The position numbers and the translations under genes were made by a program. From Owenia fusiformis (lineage: Eukaryota; Annelida; Polychaeta; Sabellida; Oweniidae), in the NCBI GenBank assembly GCA_903813345.2, contig CAIIXF020000007.1, positions 12,085,031-12,149,030 of the forward strand: a stretch of DNA of 64,000 nucleotides. The letters run 5' to 3'. Below the pieces are notes generated by a model. That model did no database searches and had not been told where the DNA came from. It saw only the letters and a list, made by a program, of their open reading frames with translations. Numbering within the stretch: the stretch's first letter is position 1; each line of letters opens with the position of its first letter. This document shows positions 10,561-19,868 of this stretch, in pieces.

Positions 10561-10874
10561 ACTCCGTCTAATCTCAGTTTAATGATCGATATTCGTGAGT
10601 TGCTTCTTCTCCTCCTCCGAGTTATTGATGATCCGAAATTGATACAAGTTGCTGAACTTGATGTACCCTCCGAGGTGATTTGACTCCTCCAGAAGTTAGA
10701 TACTGAGGTTACACTACCGGAACCAAGGTATTTCTGTGTTGCAAGCTTTATTCCATTGGAGCCAAGGTTACTCCACCGGAACTAAGGCACTCCCAGATCG
10801 AGAAGTAGCAGCTCTGGTCTAATCTCACCATCTGATTGACATTCCAGAGGTGTTATTTCTCTGTAGAGGGTGAC

Positions 10875-11527
10875 GAGGTTTCTCCTGTGAAGTGGCGACT
10901 CCCCGAGCAGAAGATACTCCCGGAGCCTGGACCCCTTCCACGAGACAGTTTTATAGAGACGAGAAGACTCCTGGAGTGGAAGGTATTCCAATAGCTAGGG
11001 TCTTGTACAAAAGAAGAGGTTTCTCCTGTGAAGTGGCGACTCCCCGAGCAGAAGATACTCCCGGAGCCTGGACCCCTTCCACGAGACAGTTTTATAGAGA
11101 CGAGAAGACTCCTGGAGTGGAAGGTATTCCAATAGCTAGGGTCTTGTACAAAAGAAGAGGTTTCTCCTGTGAAGTGGCGACTCCCCGAGCAGAAGATACT
11201 CCCGGAGCCTGGACCCCTTCCACGAGACAGTTTTATAGAGACGAGAAGACTCCTGGAGTGGAAGGTATTCCAATAGCTAGGGTCTTGTACAAAAGAAGAG
11301 GTTTCTCCTGTGAAGTGGCGACTCCCCGAGCAGAAGATACTCCCGGAGCCTGGATCCCTTCCACGAGACAGTTTTATAGAGACGAGAAGACTCCTGGAGT
11401 GGAAGGTATTCCAATAGCTAGGGTCTTGTACAAAAGAAGAGGTTTCTCCTGTGAAGTGGCGACTCCCCGAGCAGAAGATACTCCCGGAGCCTGGACCCCT
11501 TCCACGAGACAGTTTTATAGAGACAAA
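10875..11527 (+). repeat. 141-bp tandem repeat, about 4.6 copies, inside the LTR
   Basis: Units start GAGGTTTCTCCTGTGAAGTG at 10,875, 11,016, 11,157, 11,298 and 11,439. They are almost identical: the only change I saw is GGATCCC for GGACCCC in unit 4. Because 141 is 47 codons, an open frame runs from 10,892 to 11,539. It has no ATG and resembles no protein, so I treat it as a by-product of the repeat length. Confidence 0.9.
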
Positions 11528-11888
11528 ATAACTCCTTGAGCCAAGGTTACACTTCCGGAACCAAAACTCCTGGAGCCCTGATTCCTCCGAGGTGAAACGA
11601 CTCTGAGGGACAGCACAGTGAAGATTCTTTGGAGCATTTATAACTTGGGTCTAATCTCAGTTTTGATTGACATTCCTGAGTTATTCCTCCTCCATAGATA
11701 TCACATTGAAGCCGTGATATAGACAAGACGATACCTAGAGCAGAAGGACCTCCTAGAGGGTGAAGATAGTCATAGGAGCAGATCCTCCTCCTCTTACAAT
11801 TATTTAAGAAGGAACAATTACAAAGACATTCAAGATCTATATAGACATTTTGAATTTATTTGTATTATTATTTTACATTGGAATAGAG

Positions 11889-11896
11889 TATAAAAT
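11889..11896 (+). promoter_or_regulatory. Possible LTR TATA box
   Basis: TATAAAAT lies about 160 bp before the LTR end, following a T-rich stretch. The position suits a core promoter in a retroelement LTR. No start site can be shown. Confidence 0.3.
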
Positions 11897-12057
11897 CCCT
11901 GTATACTATTGTTATTTTGCCATCTTGAAAGGTAACTGCCGTACCACCAAATTAGGTCGGCACCCAAATACAACACCTCAAAGATCCCTTATATCGTCCC
12001 TGGCCTTTCCCTGAAGTTGAGATACAGGGTACTCCTTGGAAACGTCCCGGCGCGACA

Positions 12058-13765
12058 ATATTCAATCAATTATACGAAAAGTAAGGCAAACTTTCTGAAG
12101 ATACTATACAGTTCATTGGCAGAGTGATTGATTGCTGGTTTATGCGTTTGTGTCATTAACAAGCTGAAACCCTCTTACACGATAACAAATAGCAGATAGG
12201 TAACAAAAGCTAGTTTGTCAGAAGATCCAGGTAAATTGCACTCATGTAACTGATCAGGATTGTATAGTAACCTGAGGATATGTGAATAGTAATGATTAGA
12301 CCCTCTGAATAGAACAACAAAACACACAGTGATGAATATTGCACTTTAAAAAGCAAAATGACCACCATGTAGTTTACCCAACATGCCAGATCTTGGTAGT
12401 AGTCTGCTCTTGCATCTGTAAACATTTGAAGTTGAACAAATAAGCAGTTTTCCTGGAATTTTGATGACATAATCTTCTACGACTACCCCACATACCCAGC
12501 AGCAGAAGACAACATAGGACTTTTTCAAATTGCATTAAAAATAAATATATAGTTTTGGTGCTGATGACACCTTGATATCACCAAATATGGGTGGTATAGC
12601 TTTTCAATATGAAATGAATTCGGTGACTTCAATTCTGATCAGATAGCTTGGTACTGATCGACCTGTCCTGATTGGCTGGATGGGGCAAGATAAAAAGAAT
12701 ATTATTTCAGAGTGTAGATGAAACTCTCTAATTTTATCAAACTATTGAAAAGGGTTAAATGGGTAGTGACTCACACACGAAATGTTACAAAAACCATGCT
12801 ACAATTTGTCTTCTATTTCATAAACAACTCCACCCACATCTGTTCCTTTGGATAGCGTTAATGAAACCGGCTTTTGAGAGATCAACACTTGGTGTTTCTA
12901 CATCCTTTTTAGTCAGAACTCCTGATATTTCAATAACAAGATACCTATCAACAATCTAATAAAAATAACTTGTACACCTACAACAAAGGGTTTGATGTAC
13001 CAATTAGCGATACTGAAAGATATACAGGTTCAATGTTATGTAACATGATGGTGTCATCACGTGGCAAGTGGGCGAAACATGGCATGTGCGTGAAACTATG
13101 TATGTAAAGTATGTACCCCGGTTAATAGTTATGCATCACCAATGATATAATAACAGGTGAAAGTATAACAATGATACTGAATGGATCAAATAGTCTTTCT
13201 AAGGTGGCTTTTGGTAAAGTCATACCTGCAAACAGTGTAAAAACAATCAGTATGACATTTCGACCATGCCATCAACCCGACACTATGGCAATTTATGAAC
13301 AACAGAACAGCTCAAGTTCAAACTAGAATCAGGATAGACTAAAAGTTCTTAGAACAGGGTTTCCACATTATACTATTGACTTTATTAACAAGAATTTAGT
13401 TTTAATTTCCAAGCTTTGATATAAAAGTCCCTGACATTTTTAGGATTTGATTCATCCTGTATCAGCATTTCCAGAATTCTGTGCAGACGGAATTTTCTTT
13501 TAGGTTTGGATAAAAAACAAGAAAACGAGCAGAATAAATATAGTTTTCAAATCAAATTAAATCAAACAAATTAAGCAAGGTTAAATGAAAGGATTTAATT
13601 CCAATTTATCTAACTTACAAGTAAATGAACCATCTCTCTTAGAAAAGCCTGTATGTAAGGAACATTTATGCCAAAATGGAGTGTGTTCCATATACACAGG
13701 CTTTTAACTTTGTAATATAGATGTAATTTAAAGGAGCAACACTTTATAAGCAGAGCATATCATAC
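12058..13765. other. Host flank or intron, no gene seen
   Basis: AT-rich sequence between the LTR and the C7orf25-like exon. A minus-strand CAG acceptor near 13,224 is followed by a short open run to a stop, but it does not resemble the expected next exon. The downstream exons of that gene were not found here and may lie beyond the retroelement insertion. Confidence 0.45.
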
Positions 13766-14012
13766 CTTCCCATATATTATGCAAGGCCTGGGGATTCCTG
13801 GCAATTACTTTATTCCACGAGGACCCGTCCTGGGAAACAACATCAACATACAGGGTCACCTTGTCTTGTCCAATCAGAAAAGAGACAGGTTTGATAATGG
13901 CTGTCGCATTTTGTTGAGTCTCAGCGCAATTCACGATTCCTGTCAGATGTCCAATGTTGCTACTCTTCAGTTGGGCTAGTCTTCTGTCAAGGGGGTCATC
14001 ACTTTGGGACAC
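13766..14012 (-). CDS. C7orf25: Internal exon of a UPF0415 / C7orf25-like (DUF1308) gene
   Basis: On the minus strand the exon is bounded by an acceptor (ATATATTTTCAG before GTGTCCC) and a donor (GGAAG before GTATGATA), 247 bp, leaving phase 1. It encodes about 82 residues. The stretch SSNIGHLTGIVNCAE, then TLYVDVVSQDGSSWNKVIAR and ending in ALHNIWEG, matches the conserved N-terminal part of the animal UPF0415/C7orf25 family. That family shares the order 'xxNLxHLxxIVxxAE', 'LxVDVVAxxGxxWVKxIxR', 'ALHNIWxG'. The molecular function of that family is not established. This is an internal exon, so there is no start codon. The other exons were not located, although the gene must continue both ways. 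The gypsy-type LTR begins about 1.7 kb downstream, probably inside the next intron or beyond the gene. Confidence 0.7.
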
Positions 14013-14566
14013 CTGAAAATATATTTTGATAGATAGTCTAAAAATGCAGCATTTTTAAGGCTACTCTGAAAATATATCATTTATGGTTTATCTGAAAATA
14101 ATCATCTTACTCTAAAAATACATAAATTATGGTTAACCTGAAAAACATATCATTCTTTATGATAACTCTCAACAATACTGTCTGACTAATACAGATGAAT
14201 TAAGGATTTCAGCAGATTTGATCTTAATAATCTCAAGTGACACTTGAATGGGATTGAATGGGAGTTTGAATGTGAAATTTAGGGTAGTCCTATCAGTACA
14301 AAACTGGTCTATCCAGAGGCTCGATGATAATTTACAAATATCTTCCTGATGTTTTTGAACCCATTGAACAAAACAATGGTACATTGCACATTCTAATCAT
14401 AATATCAAATATGTGAGATAAAGATCACCTTACACTATTTATGTAAAATTACTCTTGATGATTATTTCTTCTGTCAATTTATTGATCTACTTGTATATAA
14501 ACCATAGCTTACTCTACGTAGATTCTGCAATAAATTTTCTCATTTCCAATTTGTGTTGTTAAGGTA
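14013..14566. other. Probable intron, no gene seen
   Basis: AT-rich. Near-repeats of ACTCTGAAAATATATCAT-like sequence lie at 14,030-14,160. A minus-strand frame at 14,169-14,384 has no recognisable motif. Confidence 0.45.
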
Positions 14567-15033
14567 CAGGGTGTCCCAGAAGTAATGATAATTATGCTCT
14601 TAAATTTTTATTTGACAAGGAAACAATATGAAATTCATACAAATTAAAGTTTAAGATATAAGCTTCATTTTGCTATATTACATTTATGAATTTATGCAAA
14701 ACTCTTAGGAACACAACCTAGGAATTTCCAGGGAGGTGTACATTATGCCACCAACGTTGAGCAAAGATGAAAAATTAGAGAACAGTCATAAAATTCCTTC
14801 AGAAGACAGGGGGTAAACCCAGTGACACTATAAAGGAGTTTAAATAAGCATATGGTGAGAGAAGACTGTCTAACCCCACTGTGTATAGGTGGCATAAAGA
14901 GGCACAATTGCGCCACTCGGTTCAGTTGGCTCTGCAGGATATGTCCAACAGTGGTTTTGATCATGTCTTCCAATCCTGGCTGAAAAGGCACAGACAAATT
15001 GTCTCCAGCAAAGGACAGTATGTGGATAAGTGA
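14567..15033 (+). pseudogene. Mariner-like transposase relic, internally deleted
   Basis: The left end is TA followed by CAGGGTGTCCCAGAAGTA, a typical mariner-superfamily terminal sequence. From 14,785 one frame reads VIKFLQKTGGKPSDTIKEF, then a stop, then AYGERRLSNPTVYRWHKE. This resembles the helix-turn-helix of mariner transposases. It runs directly into FDHVFQSWLKRHRQ and GQYVDK, which resembles the transposase C-terminus. The whole catalytic DDD/E core between them is missing, so this is a deletion derivative. No right-hand terminal repeat was found. The sequence runs into the 15,194-15,380 repeat. Confidence 0.55.
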
Positions 15034-15193
15034 ATCAACAATGTACAATGGTCTTAAGGAATATCAGGAATGAAGTAGCAGCATTACAGTAGTGATGTGA
15101 ACAGCAGGGAAACATGAACATGAAATGTTTTTCAAAAATGTATGAAGAGCACACAGCTGCTCCGCAGAACACGCGTACATGTTGCTATGGCAA

Positions 15194-15380
15194 CCAGAAC
15201 AACGGCAACGCCAAAGCGTAGCGAATCCCATCGAACAGAAATGGCTGGCATTTTTACAAACGAATAGCAAATATCATAAAAACAACACACCAGAAAGGCC
15301 ACCATTTTCAAAATGGTTGCTCACTAGCCAAGTTGTCATCAGAAGAAATAATATGCTTTTAAGTAGCCACCTCTAAAATT
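15194..15380 (+). repeat. Dispersed repeat, copy 1 of 2
   Basis: CAACGGCAACGCCAAAGCG, CGAATCCCATCGAACAG, GGCATTTTTACAAACGAA, TTTTCAAAATGGTTGCTCAC and ATATGCTTTTAAGTAGCCAC recur in the same order and strand at 18,541-18,690. The family is shared but diverged. Confidence 0.7.
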
Positions 15381-15421
15381 TTTGAAAAATCTCACACGTA
15401 CTTGTAAAATTACACACATAA

Positions 15422-16674
15422 AAATGGTGGCCATTTTTCAAAATGGCCAACTACTCCCCAAAGTTTTATTAGACAATGTGCCATGCTTAAAGTATTCACA
15501 TATCAAATATGAACAAAATCGCTCCACTACTTTTCGAGTTATAGTAAAATATGTTAAAATGGCGGCCATTTTTCAAAATGGCCACCGTCTACCAAAAGTG
15601 TCATTAGAAATAGACAGTGTGCCATGCTTATAGTATTCACATACCAAATATGAACAAAATCACTCCACTACTTTTCGAGTTATAGTAAAATACGTTAAAA
15701 TGGCGGCCATTTTTCAAAATTTTTTTCAAAATGGCCGCCTTCTACCAAAAGTGTCATAGGACAGTGTGCCATACTTATAGTATTCACATACCAAATATGA
15801 ACAAAATCGCTCCACTACTTTTCGAGTTATAGTAAAATACGTTAAAATGGCGGCCATTTTTCAATTTTTTTTTCAAAATGGCCGCATTCTACCAAAAGTG
15901 TCATAGGACAGTGTGCCATGCTTATAGTATTCACATACCAAATATAAACAAAATCGCTCCACTACTTTTCGAGTTATAGTAAAATACGTTAAAATGGCGG
16001 CCATTTTTCAAAATGGCCGCCTTCTACCAAAAGTGTTTTTAGACAGTGTGCAATGCTTATAGTATTCACATACCAAATATGAACAAAATCGCTCCACTAT
16101 TTTTTGAGTTATAGCAAAAATCGTAAAATGACGAGTAAAGGCCGCCATTTTTCAAGATGGCTGCCATGTGCTTCTTTAATATCTACATTTGTAGCATTAT
16201 TAATGTCCTTTATAATTTTTTACATTTAAAACATATTGCTATTACAGTTTTACATATTACACCTAAATTACGTTTTCAAAATGGCCGCATTCTACCAAAA
16301 GTGTCATAGGACAGTGTGCCATGCTTATAGTATTCACATACCAAATATAAACAAAATCGCTCCACTACTTTTCGAGTTATAGTAAAATACGTTAAAATGG
16401 CGGCCATTTTTCAAAATGGCCGCCTTCTACCAAAAGTGTTTTTAGACAGTGTGCAATGCTTATAGTATTCACATACCAAATATGAACAAAATCGCTCCAC
16501 TATTTTTTGAGTTATAGCAAAAATCGTAAAATGACGAGTAAAGGCCGCCATTTTTCAAGATGGCTGCCATGTGCTTCTTTAATATCTACATTTGTAGCAT
16601 TATTAATGTCCTTTATAATTTTTTACATTTAAAACATATTGCTATTACAGTTTTACATATTACACCTAAATTAC
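15422..16674 (+). repeat. Tandem ATGGCGGCCATTTTT repeats (135-147 bp) with a 403-bp duplication
   Basis: The unit begins AAAATGGCGGCCATTTTTCA and continues CTACCAAAAGTGTCAT, ACAGTGTGCCATGCTTATAG, AACAAAATCGCTCCACTA and TTTTCGAGTTATAGTAAAAT. Starts are near 15,422, 15,557, 15,698, 15,845, 15,991, 16,395 and 16,541. The stretch 15,869-16,271 is repeated head to tail at 16,272-16,674 with no difference I could see, so this is a recent duplication. The ATGGCGGCCAT core is itself palindromic. Confidence 0.85.
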
Positions 16675-16689
16675 TGTAAAATCGACACT

Positions 16690-16850
16690 AAAATGGCCGC
16701 CATTTTGAAATGAGCGGCCATTTTGAAAATCGGCTTTCGAGCAGAACTTCTACTCCCATAGGGTATATGTGTACAAAATATGAACAAAATTGGGCCAACG
16801 GTATTTGAGTTATTGCCCGGACGGACGTACGGACGGACATAGTACATCTA
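16690..16850 (+). repeat. Repeat family with GGACGGAC tail, copy 1 of 2
   Basis: AAAATGGCCGCCATTTTG, AAAATCGGCTTTCGAGCAGA, ATATGAACAAAATTG and TTTGAGTTATTGCCCGGACG, with a (GGAC)n-like tail. A diverged copy in the same order is at 46,842-47,000. It ends the tandem block above and seems to belong to the same family. Confidence 0.7.
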
Positions 16851-18540
16851 AACATAATGTTTAGATGCTATGATACATATGTTACTTTAAATGGAAGGGA
16901 TGGAATATGAATTTTATTCCAAGGAAAAATATGAATTTGGCCAAGAAAAATATCATATGGACCGCAATAGAAAAAATTCATATTCCATCATGATTACCTA
17001 TTTATTCCAGATTTTTTCTGAACCTTATTCATTTTAAAGTTTTGTTTGATATCTAAATCGGTATCAAAATTGGATGTCTTATATTAATGTGATATCTGTA
17101 ACTCATAGAATAACGTTTAGCAGAGTACATACACAATTTGTGTGATTTCATACACAGTTCTTCGGAGTTTGCACACACTATGTTAGTAAAATCGCACGTG
17201 TACGTGTGTATTTGCGAATGCATTGTTAAGAATAACATCGAATAGAGTACACAAGTCGAACATATGCTTATACAGCTCGCACAAACGTTTTTTTGCTTTC
17301 ACAAACCACAATAACAGACCGCACACCATGATGTAACATAAATTGGTCTCTAGAGATGTTCCAAAATGTTCCAAATTTTGTGTGACTTTTGACTTTCTAT
17401 GGAGGGCACCGTATTGCAGAAACCAGGATGTAAATGTCAAGAGACTTCAAATCTCGCACCCTATGTGAGGTGTGCGTTGTTTGTGACATCCTATTCGTAG
17501 CAGAATTCATCCTATGCGAGTTTGAACTCAATGCATGTATAAAACTGACATGTTCGTTTGAAATTTACTTTGATCCGTGTGTAATTCGTTCAGTATTCTA
17601 TGCTACTTATAACACAATCCGTGTGACATTTCAACATTGCTTTGTATGTTTGCAGTGCGAGTGTGATCGAAAATAAGTTATGAAAGAAAATCAACTGTTG
17701 GAATAAGATAGATTGAAAATCGCATATGGTTGGAGTGTCGCATCATATGGTGCGACTTTTCAAACGGATTGTGTATTGTCCAATAAATTCCATAGTCATC
17801 ACCCAGTAACGTAAATGAACAATTTAATGTATCATATAACAATTTCAACTTTGTTTACCAAGTTTTAAAATGGAAATAATTTACTAAAAATACTAAAATG
17901 GATAATAATATGACACGATATTTAGTCTCATGTTACTTATTAATGAAACAATGAATACAGAAAAATATGTTTTGGAATAAAGATTAGTATACCACATGTG
18001 CAAGTGTGTTTTGGTTGTGCAGCATTTTAGATACACAAGGTCTGTTCTTTTCACTACTGCCACTAGCTATCCAGATAATAAATATAACAGTCATATAATC
18101 TTTGCATCTGAATTGCATCATGATTGACATTACCATATTCATTATTCCAGCTTTTTGTTACCATTGAACCTTGAACCCTTTGTCCCATGGTTTTTTAAAA
18201 GGGATCAGAAGTCAAATAAGGCTAGAAGTGTTTTTGTCGATTATCTTGGAGCCTTTAAATGAAGGCTTGTACATAAGTAGGAGCAAAGAGATATGAATAA
18301 AACATCACCTTTTAACAATGATTTTGTTCATTGATAAGTAAAGATAGAATAAAACATATGGTTAAGCAATGTATGTAATGATTAGTGAAAGAACACTGAT
18401 TTCAGGAAGGAGAGATGATCAACAACCTTTTGATCTTAATACCCTCAGGAAATATAAGGTACATACATGTAATATATGTTGAGGGGTATTGACAAATGGC
18501 TAAAATAGGTCTAAAGCCAATAAAGGCTTTGAATAACTAG
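16851..18540. other. No gene seen; one inverted dispersed repeat
   Basis: At 16,873-16,990 (CCAAGGAAAAATATGAATTT and flanks) lies an inverted counterpart of 26,636-26,705. From about 17,050 to 17,780 the DNA is rich in GTGTG/CACAC words but shows no coding pattern. Confidence 0.5.
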
Positions 18541-18690
18541 ACAACAGCAACACCAAAGCATAGCAAATCCCATCGAACAGCCATGGTTGGCATTTTTACA
18601 AATGAAGTCTAGCAGAAAATTTTCAAAATGGTTGCTCACTATAGCCAATCAGAAAGTGTAATATGCTTCTAAGTAGGCACGTTTAAAATT
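18541..18690 (+). repeat. Dispersed repeat, copy 2 of 2
   Basis: Same family and orientation as 15,194-15,380: CAACAGCAACACCAAAGC, CAAATCCCATCGAACAG and TTTTCAAAATGGTTGCTCAC. Confidence 0.7.
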
Positions 18691-18753
18691 CAAATTGGTG
18701 TTGGAATGTGACTTTTTGCATATATTATATTCTCACTAAAAACACACACACAA

Positions 18754-19334
18754 CATCGTGAGATATCACAGCCTTCTCTCAGTTTCCTTCTAGAAAGCCG
18801 TGAGTTACTTGGCAATAGCCTTCGATCTGATGGGGGCGTGGCCCGTCCAAACTTCAGCCAAAGTGATATGACGAATCAAATCCGTATTTACAGTACAGGT
18901 CACGTGACAGTGAGTGGCGGGGGTAAGAACTCCACCAATCAGATCGCTCAGTTTCAAAATAGTAACGTTAAATTACATTTGGTATTCATGGTGCCCTGGT
19001 GGTCTTGCGGTAGAATTCTCGCTTAGCACGCTGAAGGCTCGAGTTCGATTCCCGCCTTACCCTTTCTTATTTTTTTAACTAAATGATTGTTCTTTGATAT
19101 TACGCAGAAAAAACAATTTTTATTTACATAAACTTTATAGATCTATTAGAGCTTGAAAATGTAAAAACAATATATGTCAACATATTGCGTTATGGAGCGA
19201 TGTGCAGATTTAAAGTTTTTGATCATGTACCCCCGGGAGAGTTTGTGCTACCAGATGATCCCCATTCTGATACTCCGACCATCTATGCTATGCACAAGAA
19301 GGAAACTGAGAGAAGGCTGTGATATCTCACGATG
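18754..19334. repeat. Perfect 38-bp inverted repeat enclosing a tRNA-like sequence
   Basis: CATCGTGAGATATCACAGCC and the following 18 bases (18,754-18,791) are exactly reverse-complemented at 19,297-19,334. The 505 bp between hold the tRNA-like sequence. A second inverted pair overlaps the right arm (19,262-19,301 with 19,829-19,868, about 37 of 40 matching). Confidence 0.8.
18993..19063 (+). tRNA. tRNA-like pseudogene or SINE head
   Basis: It contains a pol III A-box-like TGGTCTTGCGGTAGAATTC and a B box GAGTTCGATTCCC at the correct spacing. The anticodon-loop-like TTAGCAC would read AGC (Ala), while the D-arm looks like tRNA-Gly. The acceptor and T stems pair poorly, so it is unlikely to be a working tRNA. 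A T-rich run (CTTATTTTTTT) follows and could end pol III transcription. A tRNA-derived SINE head or pseudogene fits best. Confidence 0.5.
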
Positions 19335-19741
19335 GATGATCCCGGAAGTGTTAGAAAGATAAACAGAAAGATAATGGTACCTCGTTAGGAAAAAATGATT
19401 TTTCTAAACTTGTTAAATACACGTTCAAATTGATGGAAAACGGACTAGGTATCGACTACTTGTGTAGAAAATGAGATAAAGACGTGATGTGAGTAGATAT
19501 TTACCCCTCGAGGATCAACAGGTTAGAGAAATCTTTAAAAGTGAAAAAAAATATGTAGGTCATGTCGGACGTCATTTTCGTTTCATAAATTCAACTTCAA
19601 ATAAGTCGGGTTTAAACGCATGGATTGCCAAGAAACTCGGGTATACATAACTTTGAAGCACCATAATTGTAGTGAACTACAAATCATGTATAACATCGTG
19701 GGGAAAAGGTATATTTTCTAATTTTAGAAATTCATCAACTG

Positions 19742-19810
19742 TGATTGGTTAGAATTCTGACGTCATTAATATCTATAAATCTAGGCCCCGCCCATTCGAT
19801 TGGCAATCAG
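19742..19810 (+). promoter_or_regulatory. Promoter-like cluster (CCAAT, CRE, TATA, GC box)
   Basis: Within 70 bp lie GATTGG (CCAAT box on the minus strand), TGACGTCA (a perfect CRE), CTATAAAT and CCCCGCCC, then another GATTGG. Such a cluster is unusual in this AT-rich DNA. No coding exon was found immediately downstream, and the second inverted repeat begins about 20 bp later. Confidence 0.3.
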
Positions 19811-19868
19811 TGCAAAGTATATCAGAGCATTCTTGTGCATAGCAGAGATGGTCTGAGTATCAGAATGC

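Larger units (their letters stand above)
8947..12057 (+). repeat. 3' LTR of the gypsy-type element, about 3.1 kb
   Basis: It starts TGTGGGATTTTTAATAATTT directly after the polypurine tract. I place its end at CGGCGCGACA (12,057), giving TG...CA termini and about 3,111 bp. This is far longer than the few hundred bp usual for Ty3/gypsy LTRs. It contains a block of CTCCGAG-type repeats (9,930-10,560), the 141-bp tandem array (10,875-11,527) and a TATA-like site near its end. The 5' LTR is outside the window, so the exact right boundary and target duplication (candidate ATATT at 12,058) cannot be confirmed. Confidence 0.65.

Noticed and set aside
10892-11539. 215-codon frame with a 47-residue repeat
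   Set aside because: It has no ATG, lies inside an LTR, and is open only because a near-identical 141-bp unit is a multiple of three.
13190-13225. Minus-strand acceptor CAG followed by a short open run as the next C7orf25-like exon
   Set aside because: The phase fits, but the translation does not resemble the family after the ALHNIW block and stops within about 35 codons.
17050-17780. GTGTG/CACAC-rich stretch as a possible TIR element
   Set aside because: Words recur in both orientations but I could not align any pair of ends or define boundaries.
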